A stretch of 64,000 nucleotides of DNA from a bacterium. GTDB taxonomy: Bacteria > SM23-31. A program made the translations under genes and the position numbers. Below the pieces are notes generated by a model. It made no database searches. It was given only the letters and a program-made list of their open reading frames with translations, and was not told where the DNA came from. Shown one piece after another: positions 35,601 to 43,814 of the stretch (position 1 is its first letter; every line of letters begins with the position of its first letter). Location: positions 1-64,000 of the forward strand of contig JANQEH010000091.1 in the NCBI GenBank assembly GCA_028278455.1. Direction: 5' to 3'.

Positions 35601-35881
35601 AGCGGACATGGGGAGGACTTGTCGGCGCATATGGTAATCCGCCCCTGCTGGACGGCGCATATGTCAATGTACCAAGTCTTGCAATCTGGAGCCCGGATGG
35701 TGAGTGGGAAGTTGAGAATATAGGTGTTTTTCCGGATTTTGAGGTGGATATGCTGCCGGTGGAAGTTGCACAGGGCAGGGATCCGCAGCTTGAGAAGGCA
35801 GTCGAGCTGGTAATGGAAGAGATAAGAAAGAATCCGTTCAAAAAGCTCAAACGGCCAAAGTATCCTATAAGGAAAAGGTAG
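32654..35881 (+). CDS. exported tricorn-like S41 peptidase
   Basis: A 1075-residue secreted serine protease. After a signal peptide (MLKKIAAVLFIMVFTVQVFG) come TolB/tricorn-type beta-propeller repeats (recurring SPDGKWIAF, SPNGKYIAY and SPDSKWIGY), an acidic Lys-rich linker at about 536-575, a core region, a PDZ-like part and a C-terminal S41 catalytic domain. Tricorn catalytic residues are recognisable: His741 in CVGHARV, nucleophile Ser963 in NEYAGSGGD and Glu1021 in EVENIGV. The linker may replace part of a propeller. Tricorn degrades oligopeptides, so this enzyme likely trims imported or external peptides in the periplasm. A good AAGGAG precedes the ATG. It opens the peptide-breakdown region. 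Confidence 0.92.
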   Translation: MLKKIAAVLFIMVFTVQVFGYNGVRLLHEADISDNEVVFIYAGDIWKSSINGGEARRLTTHTGMESVPKFSPDGKWIAFTGEYDGNTDIFVMPAEGGDPRRMTFHPGADRLIGWYNDGKKLLFSSRRDSYSRFSMFYSIDIDGGLPEVLPLPMAETGSLSPDGRSLAYTPIATSIRAWKRYRGGQTTPVRVIDLETLEFVEIPHQNATDVYPVWLGDTVYFLSDRDRTMDIFAYNVETKSLSKIKSHSPLDVKYLSGDGDKLVYDAEGYLHIYDTGSGRVTRLNITASGDLVNIRPHFKNVSRDIISSGISPTGVRAVFEAHGEILTVPKEKGDIRNLTNSTGANDRFPAWSPNGKYIAYFSDADGEYELYLAGQKGKGEPEKIDMDMKCFLYNPVWSPDSKKIAFFDNHLNIWYLDIEDKKPVKIDEEEYSDPDRSLASIWSPDSKWIGYSKRINGYFRAIFLYSVEDNKTFQITDGMSDAFSPKFDPEGNYLYFIASTNVGPTKGWLDMSSFDHTVTMNLYLAVLDSDKASPFQPESDEEKVKDEPKDNKEDEGKKVEGKTEEKTINIDLENIDQRIISIPVPSRNYSDLQVGKTGEIFYLEAIPNQGRTLHKFSMKKRSSDQFLTRVNSYDISNDGKTLLYRSGNNWSIVSTAGKPKPGDGRLNLSNMEVWVDPHAEWEQMLVEAWRLNRDYFYDPGMHGVDWQMMLDRYKDYLPYVAHRSDLNYLISEMIGELCVGHARVNGGDFPDVERIPGGLLGADYEIENGRYRIRKVYSGLNWNPNLRAPLTEPGVNVIAGEYILKVNGIDLTDDINIYSLFEKTAGKQVDLVVNSSPAEEGSREVTVVPVRSEYNLRNRDWVEGNRRKVDEMTNGRVGYVYLPNTSTAGYIYFNRYFFNQLEKEGFVVDERFNGGGSAADYFVDLLDRQLLSYWATRDGKDFTTPFASVIGPKAMIINEYAGSGGDALPLYFKRLGIGPLVGKRTWGGLVGAYGNPPLLDGAYVNVPSLAIWSPDGEWEVENIGVFPDFEVDMLPVEVAQGRDPQLEKAVELVMEEIRKNPFKKLKRPKYPIRKR

Positions 35882-35935
35882 GGTGTAAAACGGAAATTAA
35901 ATATTGTATTAATTTGCGTTTTCCAGTTCCACATT

Positions 35936-36121
35936 TGAGATTTCTCGATTTCGTCCCGAAAACAGGGACTCCACTCGAAATGACATGACCATATCTTGTC
36001 AAATCGGCCGGATTTCCTGTAATCTGAAGGGAGCATCGGAGAGATTAAAAGTGTAAATAATTGTCATTTCGAGCGCAGCCCCGATCCTTCAATGCTGGAA
36101 GGGGCAAGTCAAGAAATCTCA
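35936..36121. repeat. pair of ATTTCGAG-type repeats in opposite orientation
   Basis: One copy at 35936-35985 (GAGATTTCTCGA to CTCGAAATGACA) and one at 36062-36121 (TGTCATTTCGAGCG to AAGAAATCTC) with an internal hairpin around CTTCAATGCTGGAAG. They fill most of the gap 35882-36209. Confidence 0.7.
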
Positions 36122-36209
36122 GAAAGGATTTTCGATCGGACCAGAAGTTGAAAAGTAGTCAGTGTACGTAAATTAATTGAATAAATATCCTTATAATAAG
36201 GCAGATCAT

Positions 36210-37694
36210 ATGTATAGAAGAAATTTCATCATTGCTTTATTGATGATCTCGGCGCTGTTTTTCCAGACAGCGCCTGTATCAGGCCAGTTCGATTCAATAT
36301 CGGACAAGATCGCAAAGGAATTGAAAGAGCAAAATGTCCCGTCCATCTCTGTTGCTGTAGCACGTGATGGGAAAATCATCTGGGAAGAAGCCTTCGGGTG
36401 GGCAGATATTGAGAAAAGGATCCCCGCTACCGTGCATACTCCGTATTCTCTTGCATCAATATCTAAACCAATTACTGCAACAGGACTCATGATACTTGTT
36501 GAAGAGAACTTGATCGACCTTGATAAGCCTGTAAATGGCTACCTCGGGGAAGGCAAGGTGAACGGTAGGGCCTGGGAACCGGACCTCGCTACAATCAGGA
36601 GAGTAATGAGCCATACGGCGGGACTGCCCCTCCATTACCACTTTTTTTATGCTGACGAGCAGTACACGAAACCGCCGATGGATGAGACAATCCGCCGGTA
36701 TGGAAACCTTGTAACCGCTCCCGGTGAGAGATATCAGTATTCCAACCTTGGATACGGAATAATTGACCATGTAATATCAAGAGTTTCGGGAAGGAGCTAC
36801 AAAGATTTCATGAAGGAAAGAGTATTCGAGCCGCTTGGTATGACACGGACTTCAGTTGATCCGGATCCGGATCTCGGGGAAGAGGATGCCGTCAGGTATA
36901 ATAGCGCAGGAGAATCTATACCTTTCTATGATTTCGATCATCCCGGTGCTTCCGCAGTTTACAGCAGCGCACACGATCTTGTCCGGTTCGGTATGTTCCA
37001 TCTTAAAGACCGTCCGGAAGGCCGGGAAGCGATAATTTCAGATGAAGCTATTGACGAGATGAAGACACCTGTACCTCCGGCGGAGGGATACGGCCTGGGC
37101 TGGTCTGAATACACTCGAGGCTCGGTCAGGAGGATAGCACATTCAGGTGGAATGGGTGGAGTCAGTACGACACTGATTCTGTTACCGGATCACGATATCG
37201 TAGTCACTGTACTTTCAAATAAAAGCAGCCGCCTGCCGTCAACTATAGCGGAAGATATAATAGAAGCATTGCTGCCCGATGAATATGTCCGAACCGAGCC
37301 ACCGGAAAGAGGGAACCGAGGCAAATTTAATCCGGAAGAAGGTTTAATGGGAAACTGGGAAGGCTCTATAGATACTTACAACGGTGAAATTCCCATTAAG
37401 ATAAGAGTAGCCAAACCGGAAAAAACTTCGCGTGTTTATGTTCAACTTGGAGATGAAAAGGAACTCAGGCTGATATCAGTGAGTTACAGGAACGGATTCC
37501 TGAGAGGATCGTTTCGCGGAGACCTCGGAACAGAAGATGTGCAGAAATATCCTAATAAGCTGAATGTCGAGTTGAAATTCCGTGGTGATGTTCTGAACGG
37601 ATCGGTGACAGCTGTTCCGCTTCCGGGAAAAAGAGTCGGTAATGCTCTTAGCCATTGGGCGGAGCTTGTTAAAACGGATAAGGACCGTCGATAA
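36210..37694 (+). CDS. exported serine hydrolase, class C beta-lactamase / penicillin-binding fold
   Basis: A 494-residue enzyme with an N-terminal signal peptide (RRNFIIALLMISALFFQ). Catalytic motifs of the family are present: SISK with Ser83 and Lys86, YSN at 177-179, and HSGG with His311 in place of the KTG box. A lipocalin-like beta domain follows at about 370-490, as in many beta-lactamase-related esterases and D-aminopeptidases. Starting at the ATG at 36210 puts AAGG eight bases upstream and the signal peptide at the N-terminus; a TTG 33 bases earlier is less likely. With two D-aminoacylases next to it, a role as D-amino peptidase or esterase is plausible. Antibiotic resistance is not implied. 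Confidence 0.88.
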   Translation: MYRRNFIIALLMISALFFQTAPVSGQFDSISDKIAKELKEQNVPSISVAVARDGKIIWEEAFGWADIEKRIPATVHTPYSLASISKPITATGLMILVEENLIDLDKPVNGYLGEGKVNGRAWEPDLATIRRVMSHTAGLPLHYHFFYADEQYTKPPMDETIRRYGNLVTAPGERYQYSNLGYGIIDHVISRVSGRSYKDFMKERVFEPLGMTRTSVDPDPDLGEEDAVRYNSAGESIPFYDFDHPGASAVYSSAHDLVRFGMFHLKDRPEGREAIISDEAIDEMKTPVPPAEGYGLGWSEYTRGSVRRIAHSGGMGGVSTTLILLPDHDIVVTVLSNKSSRLPSTIAEDIIEALLPDEYVRTEPPERGNRGKFNPEEGLMGNWEGSIDTYNGEIPIKIRVAKPEKTSRVYVQLGDEKELRLISVSYRNGFLRGSFRGDLGTEDVQKYPNKLNVELKFRGDVLNGSVTAVPLPGKRVGNALSHWAELVKTDKDRR

Positions 37695-37756
37695 AGCGGA
37701 ACCTGCTATTACTCATCATCAGGCCTGACAGGTATTCCGGTCATCAAACTTCAATA

Positions 37757-39565
37757 TTAATAATTTTTTAGCTTCAGCACTTCTCCCGGACGGGCTCCGG
37801 TATACTCGCCTTCATCGATCACAAGTTCACCGTTAATAAGGAGATACTTTACGCCATTACAATACTGATGTGCATTTGAGATCGAGGTTTTTGTTTCAAT
37901 ATTCTTCAGGTCCAGTACATTAATATCAGCCCTGTATCCCACCTTTATCCATCCGCGGTCATCCCATTTCATTATCTCTGCGGGGAGTGATGTCTGTGAA
38001 CGTATAACATGCTGCACTGTAACAGTTTTTCTTTCCTGAGCATACTTTTTAATTTTGTGGAGAAATGTTGAATAAGACCTTATATGCGGCAGTCCGATTC
38101 CATAAAACGGGGCGGTTCCGTCACTGCCCGTACCTACATAGTCTTTCTTCATTATGAATTCAATATCATCTTCCGACATTCTCAGCGGGATAGTCCTGGC
38201 ACCCATGAGGTGCAGCTCGATAGCTGTGTCGATGACGGGCTTACCCTTCATTTCTGCTATTTCCTGAAGTGACTTGCCTTCGAATTCACGGTCAACGCAG
38301 ATACCGACAATAAGGTTATCAGCACCGATACTTTCAATGTATCTCGATGTTAGAGACTTTATTTTCTCAGCTTCCCCAGTATCATTGAGCCTCTGTTTAA
38401 AAAGCATCCTTTCTCTTGTATTCTCAGGCCCTCTGAAGTCACCTGTGCTCATCAGGTAGGGTGTGATGAAACTGACAAGCCGTTTTCTGGGGAGGCTGTC
38501 CAGAAAGTCCCGGTGTCTTTCCGATATCGGAAAATAAGGTGTAACTTTTTTATAAAGGTCAATCAATTGTTCATCTCTGAGGTGATCAAAAACGGATTCG
38601 ATATCACCTCTTGAGAGCCGTTCGGCTGTCCTTGTATTGAACCATGCTCCGGAAGGGACAATATTAGTATACGGATACCCGTTGGAGAATTCGTACGGGT
38701 ATTGATCGGCGGTAATTTTCAATCCCCTGTCCCGGGCTTCCTCGATAAGCCGGCAAGCTTCCTCCACAGATCCCCAGTTGCTTTTTCCCATTACCTTGAA
38801 ATGCGATATATGTACACGGACTCCGGCTGTTTCTCCGATTTCTATTGCCTCTTTGACAGCCGCGATCAGGTTTTGCGCTTCGTTCCTAATGTGTGTATGA
38901 TAGATTCCGTCATAAGGGGCAATCTCTCTCACCAGCTCGATCACCTCGTCTGTCTTCGAATAACTTCCGGGGACGTATATCAGCCCGGTGGAGAATCCGC
39001 TGGCGCCCTGTTCCATCGCCTGATTAACGAGCATTTTCATTTTCTCGAGCTCATCCGGTTCCGGAGCCCTTTCTTCTCTTCCCATAGCTATCTGCCTGAC
39101 CGTTCCATGACCAACGAGTAGAGCGGCGTTCGGGCCAATCCCGTTCTTCATCCACCGATTCATCTGGTCTTCAGCTTGCTCAAAGATAGGCCATGCGCTT
39201 TGTCCGCATTGACCGACTACTACTGAGATAACACCCTGGTAAAGATAGTTCAGGCAAGGCATGTTTTCCGGGAAGTACATTCCTCTTTCCACATGAGTAT
39301 GAAGATCGATGAATCCGGGTGTGATGTATAATCCCCTGGCATCGATAGTCTTTTCTGCCGTGCCTTTGATGTTTTTCCCGACCTTGACAATTATCCCATC
39401 CTTAACGGCAACGTCGGCCCTGAAATCCTTTTCGCCTGAGCCGTCATAGACTTTCCCTCTTTTAATGAGTATATCGTAATCGTATTTTTCCTGGCTGAAA
39501 GCTGTCACGGACAGGATAATTAGCATTGAGATGATCAACATTACTGAAAGACATTTTCTTCTCAT
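37757..39565 (-). CDS. exported D-aminoacylase-type amidohydrolase
   Basis: A 602-residue metal-dependent amidohydrolase of the N-acyl-D-amino-acid deacylase family, preceded by a signal peptide (LSVMLIISMLIILSVTAFS). Metal-site motifs: GFIDLHTHVERG, the bridging-Cys segment VVVGQCGQ, HTHIRNE, ISHFK and GSDGTAPF. The C-terminal SYLLINGE-type strand and GEVL tail close the composite beta domain. The ATG at 39565 is chosen because GGAG lies about seven bases upstream. It faces a second paralogue (39787) in divergent orientation across a 220-bp gap. The expected reaction is hydrolysis of N-acyl-D-amino acids or D-dipeptides from peptidoglycan or peptide debris; exact substrate unknown. Confidence 0.88.
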   Translation of the reverse strand: MRRKCLSVMLIISMLIILSVTAFSQEKYDYDILIKRGKVYDGSGEKDFRADVAVKDGIIVKVGKNIKGTAEKTIDARGLYITPGFIDLHTHVERGMYFPENMPCLNYLYQGVISVVVGQCGQSAWPIFEQAEDQMNRWMKNGIGPNAALLVGHGTVRQIAMGREERAPEPDELEKMKMLVNQAMEQGASGFSTGLIYVPGSYSKTDEVIELVREIAPYDGIYHTHIRNEAQNLIAAVKEAIEIGETAGVRVHISHFKVMGKSNWGSVEEACRLIEEARDRGLKITADQYPYEFSNGYPYTNIVPSGAWFNTRTAERLSRGDIESVFDHLRDEQLIDLYKKVTPYFPISERHRDFLDSLPRKRLVSFITPYLMSTGDFRGPENTRERMLFKQRLNDTGEAEKIKSLTSRYIESIGADNLIVGICVDREFEGKSLQEIAEMKGKPVIDTAIELHLMGARTIPLRMSEDDIEFIMKKDYVGTGSDGTAPFYGIGLPHIRSYSTFLHKIKKYAQERKTVTVQHVIRSQTSLPAEIMKWDDRGWIKVGYRADINVLDLKNIETKTSISNAHQYCNGVKYLLINGELVIDEGEYTGARPGEVLKLKNY

Positions 39566-39706
39566 AACAAACTCCATTGAAAGTTAATCTGGCAGGAAAA
39601 CAGTTCTAAAGCGTTCTTAAAAGTACATAGATGTAGATAATTGTAAATAAAAATGTATTCATAGTCAATATTTTAATAACCTGTCAAAAGTATAAGCTGA
39701 AAATTC

Positions 39707-39735
39707 TTGTGAATTACCCTGAAATTGGGTATAAT
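39707..39735 (+). promoter_or_regulatory. sigma-70-type promoter of the second D-aminoacylase gene
   Basis: TTGTGA at 39707-39712 and TATAAT at 39730-39735 are separated by 17 bases, so transcription would start near 39742. Confidence 0.55.
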
Positions 39736-39786
39736 TAATCAATATCCCCTGAAAATCAATAATATTCGTCTATAAGGAGAGTGAGA

Positions 39787-41382
39787 ATGAGGAAATATAC
39801 ACTTATCATTTTTGTTCTTGCCGGATTGTTATGCTCATTTACTTCTGCTGACAGCCAGGAACGGTATGACCATGTCATAAAGAACGGAAAAATAGTAGAC
39901 GGCACCGGTAATCCATGGTACTATGCAGATATAGCGATAAAGGGGGACAGGATAGTCAAGATCGGCATGATCGGAGATGTTGAGGCAGAAAATGTAATAG
40001 ATGCAGAGGGTAAAATAGTGTGCCCGGGTTTCATTGATATGCATTCCCATGCGGAGAGGCAGATGTTGCGAGATCCCTCAGTACATAATATGATAACTCA
40101 GGGAAATACGACTATCGTCGGAGGTAACTGCGGAGGCAGTCAGCTCGATATTGAAAGATTTTTTGCATCGGTTGAGAAAAAAGGATCAGCCCTGAACATG
40201 GGAACACTGATAGGACATAATACCATCCGCCGGAAAGTAATGGGAAATGCCGGGAGAGAACCTACTGCCGAAGAACTCGAGAAAATGAAGGAATATGTAG
40301 AGAAGGGAATGCGTGACGGGGCACTCGGTTTCTCTACAGGACTGAAATACAGGCCTGGAGTTTATTCAAAGACTGATGAGGTTATCGAACTGGCAAAAGT
40401 AGCGGCAAAGTACGGCGGATTTTACGCAACTCATCTGCGCGATGAGGGGCTGCAGCTTTTCGAATCAATGGATGAGGCAATAAAGATAGGGGAGGAAGCC
40501 GGAATCCCTGTGCAGATGTCTCACCACAAGGCAGCGGGGGCCGATATGTGGGGGCAGACGATCAACAGCCTTAAAAAGATGGAAAAAGCGCGGGAAAGAG
40601 GGATAGATGTTACAACCGATCTGCATCCGTATCCGGCGACATTCACGACAGCAGCGATCCTTTTTCCGGCCTGGGCGCTTGAAGGATCATCCGAAGAGAT
40701 CGAGAACAGGCTAAGTGATCCGGCGATCCGCAAGAGAGTTATAGATGGGATAGTGAATAATATCATCCACGATCGGGGTGGGAATGATATCAGGAATGTT
40801 ACCCTTGCGGTTTACAGTTCTGACAGGAGTCTCGAGGGACTGAATCTGCACGAGATACTTGTCAAAAAGGGCAGGGGAACGACCATGGAAGATGCAGCAG
40901 AACTCCTGATCGAGCTGTTGATGAGCGATGGAGGAGCAAGCTGCGCTTATCACTGTCTGTCAATGAACGACATAGTCAGGATCCTCCAACATCCGTTATC
41001 GATGTATGGAAGCGATGCGGGGAATGCATTTATCGGTGTGGGCAAAGTGCACCCGAGACATTACGGGCATTTTCCGAGGATAATAGCCAACCACGTCAGG
41101 GACCGCGGTGATCTTACACTTGAGTATGCTATCAAGAAAATGACCTCATTTCCTGCAGCAAAAGCCGGGATAAGGAACAGGGGTATGATATCGGAGGGTA
41201 AATTTGCGGATATCGTGATTTTCGATTATGATGAGATCCAGGATAATGCGACATTCATGGATCCTCATAATTACTGCGACGGCATCGATTACGTTATAGT
41301 CAACGGAGAGATCGTGGTAGACCATGGGAAGATAACTGATAAACTGCCTGGTAAGGTGATATTCGGCCCCGGGAAGAAATAG
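39787..41382 (+). CDS. exported D-aminoacylase-type amidohydrolase
   Basis: A 531-residue paralogue of the divergent neighbour. Signal peptide (TLIIFVLAGLLCSFTSADSQ) followed by the amidohydrolase barrel: GFIDMHSHAE, VGGNCGGS with the bridging Cys, ATHLRDEG, MSHHKAAG and YGSDAGNAF. The ATG at 39787 has AAGGAGA about six bases upstream; a GTG two codons earlier is closer to that site and less likely. It is shorter than the neighbour through loss of about 70 residues between barrel strands. Probably acts in the periplasm on N-acyl-D-amino acids released by peptidases. Confidence 0.9.
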   Translation: MRKYTLIIFVLAGLLCSFTSADSQERYDHVIKNGKIVDGTGNPWYYADIAIKGDRIVKIGMIGDVEAENVIDAEGKIVCPGFIDMHSHAERQMLRDPSVHNMITQGNTTIVGGNCGGSQLDIERFFASVEKKGSALNMGTLIGHNTIRRKVMGNAGREPTAEELEKMKEYVEKGMRDGALGFSTGLKYRPGVYSKTDEVIELAKVAAKYGGFYATHLRDEGLQLFESMDEAIKIGEEAGIPVQMSHHKAAGADMWGQTINSLKKMEKARERGIDVTTDLHPYPATFTTAAILFPAWALEGSSEEIENRLSDPAIRKRVIDGIVNNIIHDRGGNDIRNVTLAVYSSDRSLEGLNLHEILVKKGRGTTMEDAAELLIELLMSDGGASCAYHCLSMNDIVRILQHPLSMYGSDAGNAFIGVGKVHPRHYGHFPRIIANHVRDRGDLTLEYAIKKMTSFPAAKAGIRNRGMISEGKFADIVIFDYDEIQDNATFMDPHNYCDGIDYVIVNGEIVVDHGKITDKLPGKVIFGPGKK

Positions 41383-41383
41383 A

Positions 41384-41480
41384 TCCTGAAACAAGTTCAG
41401 GACGACAAAGAATTAATAATATAGTGATTGAAAATAGACAGAATTATGTCCCCCTTTTTTAAAGGGGGATCCAGTGGGAT
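41384..41480. repeat. hairpin and CCCCCTT/AAGGGGG repeat between convergent genes
   Basis: TCCTGAA/TTCAGGA hairpin at 41384-41402, then CCCCCTTTTTTAAAGGGGGATCCAG (as ccccctttttt then aaagggggatccag) at 41449-41475. The second is a left-type copy of the repeat that flanks the DUF559 gene. Either can end transcription from both sides. Confidence 0.65.
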
Positions 41481-41514
41481 TTCTAAAGTTTTTGAATAAA
41501 CAACTTTACTTGGT

Positions 41515-42672
41515 TCAGTACCTTTCTTTCAGCCTCAGTGTGAAAATCACTGCCAGGACTGCAAGTCCGGCGGAGAGCCAGTAGGTTTTTTCTAATCCGA
41601 TCATATCGCTCAGGAATCCAACGAACATAACACTCAATGCTGCCACCACAAAGTTGATCGTCATGAAGATCCCGTTTATAAATGCAGGTCTGTCGGTTTT
41701 TACATCCTGCACCATGGCGAGGAATACCGGGGTAGGCGCCGATAATGTCAATCCGATCAGTATAAGGAGGGGAACAGTAAGAATCCCATCGAGGAAGAGG
41801 AACAATCCCATGAAAACCGGGGTGGTTGCGGAAAGGATAAACAGGGTGGTTTTCCTTCCGATCCTGTCAGAGATCGCACCGCATGCGAAAGATCCGCCTG
41901 CTGCTGCAAACTGCAGGATTGAAAGAGATATTCCAGCTATCCAGAGAGATTCACCTTTTGATGTCAGGTAGACAGGGAGAAATACCGTCAAAGCGGCTTT
42001 CATGAATCCCCTTGCCATCATGATACCGGTGATCCCGGAGAAGAAAGGGATCAATTTCATGAAAGTTTCTTTCGCTCCGAATTCCTTTTCGTTCCGTTTG
42101 AAATCTCGCGAGATATTGATATTCCGAAGCCTGACATAAAGCACTGCGGATGCCACGCATCCGAAAAGGATCAGCCTGTAGGTTCCCTCAAGCCCCCACA
42201 ATGAGATCGCTCCGAGTATCACCATCGGTCCGAGTGTGCGGGCGAATTCCCCTCCAAGCATGAAAAAGCTCATTCCCGTACCGGTTTTATCCCCTGAAAC
42301 GCGTTTTATCATTACAGGGGCGGGGACATGAAAAAGAGTTGAGCTAAGGCTCATAACAAGCAGAAGGACTACGAGAACAGTGTATGAAGGCGCCGCCCCC
42401 AGGAGGCTCATTGCAGTTGCAGTTACAGCAGGTGTGAAAATCACGAAATATCGCATCCTCATCTTGTCCGCGGCTATTCCGATAAAGGGATTTGATAACG
42501 CAAATACCCTCTGGATTACCGAGAGAAATCCTGCGGATGCATATGAAATGCTCAGTTTTTCGATCAGCAGGGGAAGGATCGGCGCAAGGAATGAAGAAAA
42601 GATATCATGCAGCATGTGTGCTGTTGATATAAGAATGACATTACCGGTCTGGAACCTTTTGTGATCTTTCAT
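41515..42672 (-). CDS. MFS transporter, fosmidomycin-resistance-like subfamily
   Basis: A 385-residue inner-membrane secondary transporter with about 12 hydrophobic helices. The first helix carries the STAHMLHDIFSSFLAPILP pattern (His and Asp within the helix followed by a Pro-rich end) seen in Fsr-type exporters, and the loop after helix 2 has a weak MFS motif A (GIAADKMRMR); a clearer copy, GAISDRIGRK, follows helix 8. Located beside D-aminoacylase genes and convergent with one of them. Export of a small amphipathic compound or import of a breakdown product are both possible; the subfamily label is by resemblance and does not define the substrate. Confidence 0.85.
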   Translation of the reverse strand: MKDHKRFQTGNVILISTAHMLHDIFSSFLAPILPLLIEKLSISYASAGFLSVIQRVFALSNPFIGIAADKMRMRYFVIFTPAVTATAMSLLGAAPSYTVLVVLLLVMSLSSTLFHVPAPVMIKRVSGDKTGTGMSFFMLGGEFARTLGPMVILGAISLWGLEGTYRLILFGCVASAVLYVRLRNINISRDFKRNEKEFGAKETFMKLIPFFSGITGIMMARGFMKAALTVFLPVYLTSKGESLWIAGISLSILQFAAAGGSFACGAISDRIGRKTTLFILSATTPVFMGLFLFLDGILTVPLLILIGLTLSAPTPVFLAMVQDVKTDRPAFINGIFMTINFVVAALSVMFVGFLSDMIGLEKTYWLSAGLAVLAVIFTLRLKERY

Positions 42673-42773
42673 CAGGGAAAATTGTATAATAATACTTGAA
42701 AAAATCCAAAATTGTGGTTAAATAGCAACTTACTAAATTCTTCCAACTTTATCAACCGGACAAAATATCTATT

Positions 42774-43661
42774 ATGAAAACAAAATACTTAGGTTTATTA
42801 ATTCTGATTCTTCTGCTGATCCAGGGGTGCTCTACGGTAGAGATCAGCGTAAATGACGGTTATGGGGAATACCTGATGGTGGCTGCAGGGGAGTTCCTTA
42901 TGGGCGATAATTTCGACGAGGGAAACTCAGACGAAATCCCTGTCCATACTGTCTTTCTGGATGCATACTACATCGGTCAGAACAAGATAACCAACTTTGA
43001 ATACAGCCGGTTCATAAAGGACGGCAGATATACTAATGAATTATATTGGACAGCAGGTGGGTTCGGGGAGCACGGGGACGAACCGGACTACTGGAGAGAT
43101 TTCGAACACAGGGGTGGAGGGATATCCGGTAACGAAAATTACCCGGTCGTAGGTATTAGCTGGTTCGAGGCGATGGCATACTGCAGCTGGCTGTCTGAAA
43201 AAACAGGATTCACTTACCGTCTGCCGACTGAAGCCGAATGGGAAAAAGCCGCGAGAGGGACTACACAATTCCGGTTTCCGTGGGGCAACGAGATAGATAA
43301 TTCCTATGCAGCATACGATTATGGCGCCAGCAGGAATTTCTATTCACTCGCATCGGCCGGATTTTACAACGGAATGACATACGGTTCCTTTGTAACGTCG
43401 AATAATGCATCGCCTTACGGGGCATACGATATGGCAGGGAATATCTCTGAATGGTGCCTCGACTGGTACGATTATAAATACTATAGTGTATCGCCAGAAA
43501 AAGATCCGAGGGGGCCTGATTCAGGGACAAGCAGAGTGCTGAGAAGCGGCGGATACGTAGACAGCGCATACTATCAAAGAGCGAGCTCGAGACACAAGAT
43601 GGGGGCGCATTTCAAGAGCTATAAGACGGGTTTCCGCTGCGTCCGGGAGGTGCGAAAATGA
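42774..43661 (+). CDS. SUMF1-fold lipoprotein
   Basis: A 295-residue lipoprotein: hydrophobic leader ending LLIQGCS with the lipidation Cys. The body is an FGE/sulfatase-modifying-factor fold: GEFLMGDN, PVVGISWFEAMAYCSWLSEK, YRLPTEAEWEKAARG, PYGAYDMAGNISEWCLDWY and a C-terminal GFRCVREV. The segment where formylglycine-generating enzymes place their two catalytic Cys reads SGGYVDSAYYQRASSR with no Cys, so it is not expected to oxidise sulfatases. Such variants usually act as binding or structural modules. It is followed 153 bases later by a close paralogue. Confidence 0.85.
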   Translation: MKTKYLGLLILILLLIQGCSTVEISVNDGYGEYLMVAAGEFLMGDNFDEGNSDEIPVHTVFLDAYYIGQNKITNFEYSRFIKDGRYTNELYWTAGGFGEHGDEPDYWRDFEHRGGGISGNENYPVVGISWFEAMAYCSWLSEKTGFTYRLPTEAEWEKAARGTTQFRFPWGNEIDNSYAAYDYGASRNFYSLASAGFYNGMTYGSFVTSNNASPYGAYDMAGNISEWCLDWYDYKYYSVSPEKDPRGPDSGTSRVLRSGGYVDSAYYQRASSRHKMGAHFKSYKTGFRCVREVRK

Positions 43662-43670
43662 GGTTATTTA

Positions 43671-43800
43671 ATCCTGAAACTCCCAGTTTCTCTGGAGCAG
43701 GTTAAGTTCAGGGTGACAAAATTAATTTCTATCTGAGCTTTTTTAATTACTATTCTCATTTGTCATGCCAAAGGCGGGGCAAAAGCGGGAATACAAAAAA
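43671..43800. repeat. repeat fragments between SUMF1 paralogues
   Basis: AATCCTGAAACT, GGAGCAGGTTAAGTTCAGGGTGACA and TGTCATGCCAAAGGCGGGGC resemble pieces of the intergenic hairpin families seen at 5315 and 41384. No gene. Confidence 0.4.
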
Positions 43801-43814
43801 TATGGTATTAGAAC